In this document: piece after piece, positions 44,704 to 52,483 of the stretch
Numbering within the stretch: position 1 is the first letter of the stretch
Layout: every line of letters begins with the position of its first letter
Notes under the pieces: generated by a model
The model's database searches: none
The model's input: only the letters and a program-made list of their open reading frames with translations
What the model was told of the DNA's origin: nothing
Source: CAUZFZ01 sp963579025
GTDB taxonomy: Bacteria > Planctomycetota > Planctomycetia > Planctomycetales > Planctomycetaceae
Assembly (NCBI GenBank): GCA_963579025.1
Contig: CAUZFZ010000007.1
Span: 1-64,000 of the forward strand
Direction of reading: 5' to 3'
Length of the DNA: 64,000 bases
Program-made: the position numbers and the translations under genes

Positions 44704-45857
44704 TGTCTGACACCGAGTGCGAGATTCTGCAGCAATTGCGAAACACTCCGCAGATCTTCGCGCGCCTTGTTTCGAGTGACGAAACCGGCCTGAAACTCCA
44801 GAAATGCCTGCGGGACGAGTTCCCGGCGGACCTGGTTCGAGCCGCATTGACCGTTCACGAACTGCGAGCCAAAGCAACGGCGAAATTCAGTCGCGCGGAC
44901 CGCATGTGGTTCGACACGAAGGGCCTCGAGCAGTCAACGGCCGAAGCAGTCGCCCTGCACAAGGCTCAACGGTTTACGGGTAATGTGTACGACTTCTGCT
45001 GCGGCATTGGCTCGGATGCCATCGCTCTGGCACGCAATGGGTGCAACGTAGCGGCCGCCGACCTGTCGACAGCGTGCTGCCTGTTGACGCAATGGAACGC
45101 CGAGTGTTTCGAAGTTCCCGACCGGATCGAAACGGCAGTGGTCGACGTCACTGCGATCGAGGACCGATCGACATTGCTGCATGTCGACCCGGACCGACGG
45201 CCAACCGGTCGACGTGTCCGGCGAGTCGAGGACTGTGTCCCAGGTCTGGAGCAGCTTCAGCAGTGGGCCGGTGAATTTCCCGGCGGAGCGATCAAGCTGA
45301 GTCCGGCGAGTAACTTCGGCGGCAAGTTCCCCGACAGCGAAATCGAACTGATCAGCCTCGACGGCGAATGCCGCGAAGCGACCGTGTGGTTTGGCGACCT
45401 GGCAGGCGACGCGCCGTTCCGCGCGACCGTTCTTCCATCCGGTGAATCGATCGCTGCCGAGCCATTGTCGGCGTGGACCAATGTCGGAGAACTTGGGCCG
45501 TGGTTGTACGATCCCGATCCGACAGTCGTCCGTTCCGGTTTGGTCGATGTGCTGGCGGAACGACTCGGCCTGCGTCGCCTCGACGATGCCGAGGAATATC
45601 TCACTGGAGACGTACTGGTCGATTCTCCATTTGTGCGTCCGTTCGAGGTCGTCGAGAATCTGCCGAACAACCAGCGAGAAATCCGACAGGCGTTTCGACG
45701 TCACCCAGCTCAGCAGGTTGAGATCAAATGCAGACACATCCCCATCCAGGCTGAAGCCGTACGCCGCAAACTTCCTCTGGAAGGAACGGATCCGGCCGTG
45801 CTCGTTTTCACACGGCAAAGCGGCAAAGCCCGCGCCGTGCTGTGCCGACGTCCATAG
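44703..45857 (+). CDS. Class I SAM methyltransferase, THUMP-like family
   Basis: 384 residues from the ATG at 44703, which overlaps the pepT stop. The SAM loop is VYDFCCGIGSDAIALARNGC and a DPDRRP motif follows (LLHVDPDRRPTGRR), as in RNA-type methyltransferases with a C-terminal THUMP-like domain. The C-terminus (VEIKCRHIPIQAEAVRRKLP, then GTDPAVLVFTR) fits that family. It probably methylates RNA, but no target is known to me. It ends the pepT transcript, followed by a palindromic hairpin. Confidence 0.8.
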   Translation: MSDTECEILQQLRNTPQIFARLVSSDETGLKLQKCLRDEFPADLVRAALTVHELRAKATAKFSRADRMWFDTKGLEQSTAEAVALHKAQRFTGNVYDFCCGIGSDAIALARNGCNVAAADLSTACCLLTQWNAECFEVPDRIETAVVDVTAIEDRSTLLHVDPDRRPTGRRVRRVEDCVPGLEQLQQWAGEFPGGAIKLSPASNFGGKFPDSEIELISLDGECREATVWFGDLAGDAPFRATVLPSGESIAAEPLSAWTNVGELGPWLYDPDPTVVRSGLVDVLAERLGLRRLDDAEEYLTGDVLVDSPFVRPFEVVENLPNNQREIRQAFRRHPAQQVEIKCRHIPIQAEAVRRKLPLEGTDPAVLVFTRQSGKARAVLCRRP

Positions 45858-45894
45858 GAACGGAGCCGAAATATGATCCCGATATTGGGTCAAC

Positions 45895-45933
45895 TCGTGA
45901 GCCGTCGGCGCTAGCCTCGGGCCCACGGCTCAC
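45895..45933. repeat. Interspersed palindrome, CGTGAGCCGT family
   Basis: CGTGAGCCGT and ACGGCTCACG are perfect arms around a GC-rich loop (CGGCGCTAGCC...). Weaker outer complementarity (CCCGATATT against AAATCGGG) extends it. It may also terminate the upstream transcript. Confidence 0.75.
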
Positions 45934-45998
45934 GGAAATCGGGAACTTGTTTCGGACCCGTTCTACAGTTCATCCTCTTCACCCACCGGCCCGAATCC

Positions 45999-46478
45999 AT
46001 GTCCGACCAGCTCACACACTTCGATGAATCAGGTGCCAGCCGCATGGTGGATGTCGGCGGCAAGGAAATCACACAGCGCACGGCCCGAGCTCAGGCCGTT
46101 GTCACGATGCAGCCTGAAACGCTTGAGCTGATTCGAAATCGGAAAGTATCGAAAGGCGACGTATTCGAAGTCGCACGACTGGCGGGAATCATGGCCACCA
46201 AACAGACACAGAACCTGATCCCGCTGTGTCACTCACTGGGCCTCGACAGTGCGGAAATCGATTTCGACGTGCTGGACGACACGCGCGTGCGAATCGCAGC
46301 CCGGGTCAGCAATCACGGCCGGACCGGAGTCGAGATGGAGGCCATGACCGCCGTCAGCATTGCGGCACTGACCGTGTACGACATGTGCAAAGCCGTCGAC
46401 CGATGGATCTCAATCGGATCGGTCGAGCTGCTGGAGAAATCGGGCGGTAAGAGCGGCGACTTGCGACGACCGACATGA
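45999..46478 (+). CDS. moaC: Cyclic pyranopterin monophosphate synthase MoaC
   Basis: 159 residues. MoaC signature throughout: HFDESGASRMVDVGGKEITQR, KGDVFEVARLAGIMATKQT, LIPLCHSLGLDSAEID, TGVEMEAMTAVSIAALTVYD and MCKAVDR. With MoaA it makes cyclic pyranopterin monophosphate in molybdenum-cofactor synthesis. No other moa gene is near, so the pathway genes are scattered. It is convergent with a small membrane-protein gene, only 22 bp apart. Confidence 0.97.
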   Translation: MSDQLTHFDESGASRMVDVGGKEITQRTARAQAVVTMQPETLELIRNRKVSKGDVFEVARLAGIMATKQTQNLIPLCHSLGLDSAEIDFDVLDDTRVRIAARVSNHGRTGVEMEAMTAVSIAALTVYDMCKAVDRWISIGSVELLEKSGGKSGDLRRPT

Positions 46479-46500
46479 CGATGTTTACATAGCGCAGCAA

Positions 46501-47028
46501 TTACCCCGGATACCCGTAACGCGATCGAAATCCCGATAGAAGATACGGAAAGACGAGCGTCGTAACGCCGATGAGAAGAAACCGCCAGGAAGCGTGCCGG
46601 GCCACTGGAAAACTCACAATCGCCATCAACAAGCTCAGCACGATGAATTCATTTCTTGGCGACGGGCCACGGTGGTTGTCAACACCCACGGCAAATAGGA
46701 CCCAATAGACGTATGAAGACACGGAAAGCACGGCTGCCCAACGTGGAATCCACTCAGTGGGACGCAACGGGCGATCGGCTGAATCTCGGACCCGAACCAG
46801 ATATGCAACGGCCCAAAGCATCCCAACGTACATGATGACTGCGAGCGGCCAGGCAAAAAACAGTCCGGCCGCGTGCTCCCACGACGTTGGTACCAGCGGC
46901 CACCAAAGCCGCATCATGAAAACGGCAGCAACGACGCACCACAAGACGTGCGTCACGCCGAACAATTCGGAATGGCCATGCACCCTGGCGGAATCTTTTG
47001 GTGCGTTGGGTGGATTGCCGGCGTTCAT
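46501..47028 (-). CDS. Small membrane protein, unknown
   Basis: 175 residues from the ATG at 47028, giving about five membrane segments (for example THVLWCVVAAVFMMRLWW and FFAWPLAVIMYVGMLWAVAY) and a polar N-terminus. I do not recognise a family. It starts 10 bp after the stop of the channel-like gene upstream, so the two are probably one transcript. Confidence 0.6.
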   Translation of the reverse strand: MNAGNPPNAPKDSARVHGHSELFGVTHVLWCVVAAVFMMRLWWPLVPTSWEHAAGLFFAWPLAVIMYVGMLWAVAYLVRVRDSADRPLRPTEWIPRWAAVLSVSSYVYWVLFAVGVDNHRGPSPRNEFIVLSLLMAIVSFPVARHASWRFLLIGVTTLVFPYLLSGFRSRYGYPG

Positions 47029-47038
47029 GTGACTGCAC

Positions 47039-48034
47039 CTAACCCATTCCGGAGCCGTACGATCCGTCAACAACCGAATTCACCGCGTCCGCGCTGCCGA
47101 AGACGAACAGCGAGTCCTCGGCCATCAATACGGCATCGCCGGGTGGCGGCATCAGTCGTTCGCCGTCCTTGCGACGAATACCGATCACCATGATTCCGCG
47201 GCTGCGCAGATCGATGTCCATCAGGCGGAGGCCCACGTACGGGCTGTCTGGCAGAACCTGTACGTCGGCCAGTTCCAGATTGTTGCCACGCGTGTCGGCG
47301 ATTTCGATGAAATCTTCGATCGACGGGTTGAGCATGAACCTGGCCATTTTCATGGCTCCGGAACGAAACGGGCTGACGACACGCGTGGCTCCGGCTCGCT
47401 CCAGCTTTTCGATCGCCTTTTCGTCGACGGCGCGCGCGATGATCTGCAGCTTGGCGTTCAGCATGCGAGCTGACAGCACGACATACAGATTGTCGGCGTC
47501 CGTGGCGAGCACTGTGGTCAGCGCTGTCGCCCGCTCGATGCCGGCCTCGCGCAACGCGTCGTCGTCGGTGGCGTCGCCCACCAGAAAGGGCCAGCCGTGT
47601 TCCTGGCAGAGCTGGCTGACCCGTTCTTCGTTGTGATCAATCACGACGAACGGGCGATCGCGTTCGGCCAGGTACTGGCAGATCGTCCGTCCGGTGCGAC
47701 CCTGGCCGCAGATAATGGAATGGCCCTGGAGCTGATCGATTCGCCGTTGCATCTGCCGCTTCTCCCACAGAACACGGAACTCGGCGCTGACAATCCAGCT
47801 TCCGAAGCTGAACGCACTGAAAGTAAAGATGCCGAGCCCCAGCATCAGATACAAAATCACAAATATTCGATCGCCGTCATCGACTGCGACGTCACGTGAT
47901 CCAACTGTGCTGAGTGTGATCACTGCCTGATAAAGACTCTCCAGCCAGTTCAGACCCACGACCATGTGGAAGCCAACCGTGCCCAGCACGGTCAGTCCCA
48001 GCAGCAGGCTGAGTGTGACAACAACTCGTCTCAT
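47039..48034 (-). CDS. TrkA-N potassium-channel-like protein with altered filter
   Basis: 331 residues. Two membrane segments (about 6-28 and 58-82) flank a pore helix and the filter sequence ITLSTVGSRDVAV, where K+ channels have TVGYGD. A TrkA-N (RCK) NAD-binding domain follows (SIICGQGRTGRTICQYLAERD; FLVGDATDDDALREAGI), then a TrkA-C domain (DSPYVGLRLMDIDLRSRG). It should be a ligand-gated cation channel; changes at the Tyr-Gly positions raise doubt about K+ selectivity. It overlaps the stop of the PEP-mutase-family gene (ATGA). Confidence 0.88.
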   Translation of the reverse strand: MRRVVVTLSLLLGLTVLGTVGFHMVVGLNWLESLYQAVITLSTVGSRDVAVDDGDRIFVILYLMLGLGIFTFSAFSFGSWIVSAEFRVLWEKRQMQRRIDQLQGHSIICGQGRTGRTICQYLAERDRPFVVIDHNEERVSQLCQEHGWPFLVGDATDDDALREAGIERATALTTVLATDADNLYVVLSARMLNAKLQIIARAVDEKAIEKLERAGATRVVSPFRSGAMKMARFMLNPSIEDFIEIADTRGNNLELADVQVLPDSPYVGLRLMDIDLRSRGIMVIGIRRKDGERLMPPPGDAVLMAEDSLFVFGSADAVNSVVDGSYGSGMG

Positions 48035-48870
48035 TGATGCTCGGACAGTCCCAGCAGTTGTTTGACTTCTTCGAAGCCCATCATCGGGACGGCGGGCTGA
48101 TCAATCCGACCCTCGCGGAGCATAGCCTGTGCCAGCGTGCGCACAACGTGTCCGGTAGCCAGCAGCGTGGCCACAGGATCGACCACAATTCGAAAGCCCA
48201 GTTGCTCAAGCTCGGTCGCCGACAGAATGGGAGTGACTCCACCGGGCAGCATGTTGGCGAGCTGCGGAAACGGGATCTCCTGTCCGACCCGCCGCAGTTC
48301 CTCGCGCGACTGAGGGGCCTCGACAAAGCACAGATCGGCACCGGCTTCGCCATAACGGTTCGCTCGTTCGATGGCTGAGTCGAGCCCTTCAACGGCACGA
48401 GCATCAGTGCGGGCGATGATGACGAAGTCCGGGTCCTCGCGTGTGTCCAGGGCGACGTGCAGCTTGTCGAGCATCTCGTCCGCGGGAATGACCTGCTTGC
48501 CTGTGAAGTGCCCGCAGCGTTTCGGTGCCACCTGATCTTCCAGCAATAATCCGGCGGCACCGGCTCGTTCAAAGTCGCGGACAGTTCGAGCCACGTTCTG
48601 CAGGTTGCCGTGTCCCGTATCACCATCGGCAATCAGCGGAATCGTCAACCGCTCGGCCATGCGACGGACCGCTTCGGTCATTTCCGTCAGAGTCGTAAGC
48701 CCCACATCAGGAATCCCCAGGACACTGGCCGACACACCGAATCCGCCCAGAAACAGCAGCTCAATTCCTGCATCTTCAAGAACTCGGGCAGTGAATACGT
48801 CGTGCGGGGCGAACGAGCGAATGATCTCCGTTCCGGCCAACAACTCACGCACACGACGAGGTTTCGACAT
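48031..48870 (-). CDS. Isocitrate lyase/PEP mutase family protein
   Basis: 279 residues, a TIM barrel of the ICL/PEPM superfamily: GGFGVSASVLGIPDVGLTT, LIADGDTGHGN, the lyase loop APKRCGHFTGKQVI (KRCGH in place of the KKCGH of methylisocitrate lyase), ARTDARAVEG and ANMLPGGVTPILS. It should cleave a carbon-carbon bond of a 2-hydroxy or 2-methyl dicarboxylate, or act as an oxaloacetate decarboxylase; PrpB and carboxyPEP-phosphonate relatives cannot be separated. It is the first gene of a three-gene minus-strand set with the channel-like gene. Confidence 0.88.
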   Translation of the reverse strand: MSKPRRVRELLAGTEIIRSFAPHDVFTARVLEDAGIELLFLGGFGVSASVLGIPDVGLTTLTEMTEAVRRMAERLTIPLIADGDTGHGNLQNVARTVRDFERAGAAGLLLEDQVAPKRCGHFTGKQVIPADEMLDKLHVALDTREDPDFVIIARTDARAVEGLDSAIERANRYGEAGADLCFVEAPQSREELRRVGQEIPFPQLANMLPGGVTPILSATELEQLGFRIVVDPVATLLATGHVVRTLAQAMLREGRIDQPAVPMMGFEEVKQLLGLSEHQ

Positions 48871-48948
48871 CAGGCTTTCTCACTTCTTTTGTTTGCGAAC
48901 TTCTGTTCAAACAGATTCGATTAAAGCGGCCCTCGGCCGCGAGCAAAA

Positions 48949-49025
48949 GGAACGCTAATCCACGCTGATAAACGCTGATGGAGTGTGAAAAACCATTAGC
49001 GATTATCAGCGTCAATTAGTGTTCC
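48949..49025. repeat. Interspersed palindrome, GCTAATCCACGCTGATAA family
   Basis: Two 33-nt imperfect inverted arms (GGAACGCTAATCCACGCTGA at 48949, mirrored from 48993 to 49025) around an 11-nt loop. It overlaps the last codons and TAA of the glycosyltransferase gene (49016-49018). Confidence 0.88.
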
Positions 49026-51352
49026 TTGATCTTCCTCTGTCCTGAGACATTGCCTTGAGGCAATGCAGACGTGACGAAGAACAATTGCGAAGTCAGGACG
49101 ACTGGCTCGTCCCCCATTTGCATGATCAGCTCAGGACCCCAGCGGCGGATCTCTGCCTGTTCATGCGGACGGAAACTGCTGAGTTTCCGCGGATGACTCA
49201 GCGGCGGTCCGGGAGTCACGATTCCCTTCTGCAGCAGTTCAGCAAAGCGACGTGGAGCGACGAAGTCGGCGTAACCATAGGTCATTCGATAGCGAATGAT
49301 CTCGGCCCAGTTGACCAGGATGAGAGTGACACCTTCGTTGATCAGTTTCTGGCGAATCTGATCGGCGGGCTTCAGCGGCTGGTCGGCCGGAGCGATGTCG
49401 GATTCGTTGGCCGAGCACCATTGTTCGAAGATCGAGACATCGAACACCGTGTTGTAGACCAGCGGAAAACTCGCATCGAACACCTGTGCCTCACCGACAC
49501 ACAACACTTTCGAACCGGGCGGCAGGTCCATTGCGTTGACTGAGCGGATGGTGCCGGACGTGAGCTGGGCTGTGTCCCACACTTCGTCATAGTCCGCCAG
49601 CCAGGCATTCAGTCCACAATACGGTGTCGCAATGAACGCCAGGTTGAAGAGGACACACAGACCAACCGCCGCACCGGCTGTGACCCGCCAAAGTCGATGC
49701 GTTGTCCACCAGACTCCGATCCCGGCCAGTATCGAAACAAGCGGGATCAACGGAATCCAGAAGCGATCGATACGATGGGTCAGTATCCACCAACTGAGGA
49801 ACAGAAACGCGACATAAACCCAAAGTCCACGAATCAACCATCGTTGCCGCCGAACCAGCAGTGTCAGCGGAGCCATCGAAAACAGCAGCGGGCTCAGCCA
49901 GTCGCTCTTGATGGTCACATCGAACAGTTTGACGGCCAGGTCGGCTGGATCGTGATGCGGCGGTCCGTGACCGCGTTTCCAGTTGGCTTCCAGTGTTGGT
50001 GTCCAGTCGCTGCCATGGAAAACTGAATTCAGCAGCGGGTAAACGGGGTTGCCGGTTTCGTACAGGTTCTTGCCCAACCACGGGCCAACCGTGATCGCGC
50101 AACCTGCTGTGAATGCCAGAGCGGTCATGCCAAAAGATCGAGGTCGAAAGGGGCGAGCTGTCGGCCAAAGCAGAGTCGCGCCCAACGGCAGCACGACTGA
50201 CAGGACGCCGGGGTATTTGCAGGCCATCGCGCTTCCGGCCAGCAATCCGCACAGGAAAGTCCGCTTCAGTCGCTCGCGCGAATCGGACGCATCAGCCGCA
50301 AGCAGCACGGCCAGCAGTGATGCGAGCAGGTAGAACGTCAGACCACCCTCCGCATAGGCAATGACGGAGATGCGGTACGTCCACGGCGTCGATATATGGA
50401 TCAGTGCGGCAGCCCAGGCGACTTTGCTGTCGAACCAGCGTCGCGCGATCGTAAAGACGCCCAGTGCGGTGAGCGGCCCGAACAGCATCAGCACAAACTT
50501 GCCGACCAGAGCACCTCGCTGCCAGTCATCTGTCAGGACCATTCCCAGCAGCGGGAACATCTCAGTCAGGAAGGGAAAGCTCGTATAAACGTTGTGAGAC
50601 AGTAGCGTGATGGCACCGGACTGATACCACTCTTTGGGCCCCTGCAGATGGTACTCCTTCACGTCGAAGTCCACCGACGGAAGCATCGCGCCCAAAGCCA
50701 TCGCCGTCACGAACAGTCCAATCACCAGTCCCAACCCGACTCGTGCCATGATCGGAAACGGGATCTGTCCGCGTAGTAACACGTCATGCCAGGGTGTCGA
50801 CATCCGGCTACGTTCTGTATTCGGCTTTCCGTCGACCACGATCCGTCGATCGCGGAACAGAAGAGTCAATTCGATGGCAGCAAATAGGATCAACAATCCG
50901 CCGAGCACCGCACTGGACATCACTCCCGGAAACGTGCGAGCCAGTAATCCACAACACAGAGTCAGCAGCGAAACACCCGAGAGCCCCAGTCCCGCGGCCA
51001 GGACGATTCGTTCCAGTGACCATTGATCCAACTGCAGTCGCATGGCGCGCAGTAGCAGATGCCCCAATCCACACGCTCCGAGAATTATCAGCATGCCGGT
51101 CCCGATGATCGACCCACGCTGCGGCATGTACTTCCAACTGAGGACTGTGGCATCAGGTGCAGGATTCTGGATCACGCAGTCGTACAGAATGTGCGGCAAC
51201 TCGTGCCAGATGTCCGTCCGGTTCACTGGCGGATTTGTGTTCGGCAAATCAAGGCGAAAGAAAAGAAACCCGAACAGCAGCAACCAACCAATTGCCAGCC
51301 ACGTCACCCAAGGGCGGAGGGGAGCATCAACTGGAGAGGCAGGTTCGGACAT
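49016..51352 (-). CDS. Membrane glycosyltransferase-like protein (GT39/ArnT type)
   Basis: 778 residues from the ATG at 51352. It has at least eleven membrane segments and a soluble C-terminus of about 180 residues. The loop SVDFDVKEYHLQGPKEWYQSG resembles the acidic catalytic loop of lipid-phosphosugar glycosyltransferases (GT39/GT83), and TPWTYRISVIAYAEGGLTFYL and CKYPGVLSVVLPL fit. It should transfer a sugar from a polyprenyl-phosphate donor in the membrane. The last residues (KIKEH) come from an overlapping palindromic repeat, so the original end may have been longer. A bestrophin gene lies 52 bp upstream. Confidence 0.82.
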   Translation of the reverse strand: MSEPASPVDAPLRPWVTWLAIGWLLLFGFLFFRLDLPNTNPPVNRTDIWHELPHILYDCVIQNPAPDATVLSWKYMPQRGSIIGTGMLIILGACGLGHLLLRAMRLQLDQWSLERIVLAAGLGLSGVSLLTLCCGLLARTFPGVMSSAVLGGLLILFAAIELTLLFRDRRIVVDGKPNTERSRMSTPWHDVLLRGQIPFPIMARVGLGLVIGLFVTAMALGAMLPSVDFDVKEYHLQGPKEWYQSGAITLLSHNVYTSFPFLTEMFPLLGMVLTDDWQRGALVGKFVLMLFGPLTALGVFTIARRWFDSKVAWAAALIHISTPWTYRISVIAYAEGGLTFYLLASLLAVLLAADASDSRERLKRTFLCGLLAGSAMACKYPGVLSVVLPLGATLLWPTARPFRPRSFGMTALAFTAGCAITVGPWLGKNLYETGNPVYPLLNSVFHGSDWTPTLEANWKRGHGPPHHDPADLAVKLFDVTIKSDWLSPLLFSMAPLTLLVRRQRWLIRGLWVYVAFLFLSWWILTHRIDRFWIPLIPLVSILAGIGVWWTTHRLWRVTAGAAVGLCVLFNLAFIATPYCGLNAWLADYDEVWDTAQLTSGTIRSVNAMDLPPGSKVLCVGEAQVFDASFPLVYNTVFDVSIFEQWCSANESDIAPADQPLKPADQIRQKLINEGVTLILVNWAEIIRYRMTYGYADFVAPRRFAELLQKGIVTPGPPLSHPRKLSSFRPHEQAEIRRWGPELIMQMGDEPVVLTSQLFFVTSALPQGNVSGQRKIKEH

Positions 51353-51404
51353 GCACAGAGCATAGTCAGGCAGTTCGTGGGCCGAACAGTATCCCGGATT
51401 GACA

Positions 51405-52298
51405 TCACGGACTTTCGGCGGCGTCCGTGCGCGTCTCACGTGCTCGTTCGAACGATTCGCTGACGGTGACGTCGACCGCCTCGCACAGGCGATCCAGGTC
51501 GAGGTCATCCTCATCATCGCCGAACGGTTCCTCAACGTGCTCGGCAACGATTTCCAGTCCGAGCATGAAGTACGCCAGGATCGTCGTCAGCGGAATCGTC
51601 CACCAGCCAAAGTCGGTCGACAGGCCCCAGGGCAATGTCAGCAGAAACAACAGCACGCACTGTCGGGCAAAGACTCGATAGGAACTGGCGACGCGTGTCA
51701 GGCGGATGCTCTCGCAGCCTCCGCAGATCTCCATCAGCCGTCTGAGATCGGCGTCGATAACGCGCAGCTCCGAGCCGTCGATCCAGCCTCGGGCTTTCCA
51801 TTTTCCCATGGCCGCGTAAAGCAAACCGGCAAGGTAATTCGGCACATGCGCAGTTGATTCGGTCACGTCTTCGAATCCCGGCAGTCGCTGAATGTCTGCC
51901 TTATTCCGCAAGTGGTCTCGCAGTGCGAACGGAAACGCGATCAGGACTCGTTCTGCTTCGTCGAGTTCACCATCGGGAACGCGGACCATCAGCGCCAGCT
52001 TGGATCCGAGATTGCGGCTGACGCTGACCAGGTCACCCCACAGAGTACGGGCCTCCCACCATCGGTCGTGGGCTGTCCGCGTTCGGAAGACCAGCAGGCA
52101 GCCTAGTACCAGCGTCAGCACGGCGTGAATTTCGGCAGGGATGTCAGCGACGCCCTGGAAGCTGGACTGCTCTTTCCATAACGGCACCACGGAATACGCA
52201 CCGACGAGCATTGCCAGAACAGCCACACGGCGCAGCGTCCGACTGAGGGCAATCGGACGCACGAATCCTCGTTTGAAATGCGGAGTGTCTGTCGGCAT
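51405..52298 (-). CDS. Bestrophin-family channel protein
   Basis: 297 residues. Membrane helices at about 24-45 and 60-75 are followed by the conserved TRTAHDRWWEARTLWGDLVS of the UPF0187/bestrophin family; the C-terminal part has VLLFLLTLPWGLSTDFGWWT and FGDDEDDLDLDRLCEAVD. Bacterial members form pentameric ion channels in the inner membrane. It shares a strand and 52-bp spacing with the glycosyltransferase gene but the functions look unrelated. A nested palindrome sits upstream of its start. Confidence 0.88.
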   Translation of the reverse strand: MPTDTPHFKRGFVRPIALSRTLRRVAVLAMLVGAYSVVPLWKEQSSFQGVADIPAEIHAVLTLVLGCLLVFRTRTAHDRWWEARTLWGDLVSVSRNLGSKLALMVRVPDGELDEAERVLIAFPFALRDHLRNKADIQRLPGFEDVTESTAHVPNYLAGLLYAAMGKWKARGWIDGSELRVIDADLRRLMEICGGCESIRLTRVASSYRVFARQCVLLFLLTLPWGLSTDFGWWTIPLTTILAYFMLGLEIVAEHVEEPFGDDEDDLDLDRLCEAVDVTVSESFERARETRTDAAESP

Positions 52299-52311
52299 CG
52301 AGACATCGTCC

Positions 52312-52464
52312 CCTTAGGCGTGCGGCAGTTGAGAATGTACCAACGCCCCCGACTTTACGTCGGGGGTTCTCGCGTCTTTGCACTACCGATTGCGTAGTGC
52401 AGAAACGCGAGAACCCCTGAGATAAACTCAGGGGCGGTCAATTCTCTACTGCCGCACGCCTTAC
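52312..52464. repeat. Outer palindrome, GCGGCAG family, hosting a REP
   Basis: Left arm TTAGGCGTGCGGCAGTTGAG (from 52314) and right arm CTACTGCCGCACGCCTTACG (ending 52465) mirror each other. The same arms enclose a different inner palindrome at 20232-20361. Confidence 0.85.
52345..52436. repeat. REP/BIME-like palindrome, solitary copy
   Basis: Hairpins CCCCCGAC/GTCGGGGG (52346-52366) and CCCCTGAG/CTCAGGGG (52414-52434) flank mirror sequences GCGTCTTTGCACTAC and GTAGTGCAGAAACGC. It is the third copy of the element flanking the transposase at 8937-9734, here without a transposase and nested in the outer palindrome. Confidence 0.88.
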
Positions 52465-52483
52465 GGAAGCTGTTTCCGACCGG

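Noticed and set aside
44934..45926. Minus-strand frame of 330 codons
   Set aside because: It is antisense to the SAM methyltransferase, which has a clear SAM loop and coupling with pepT.
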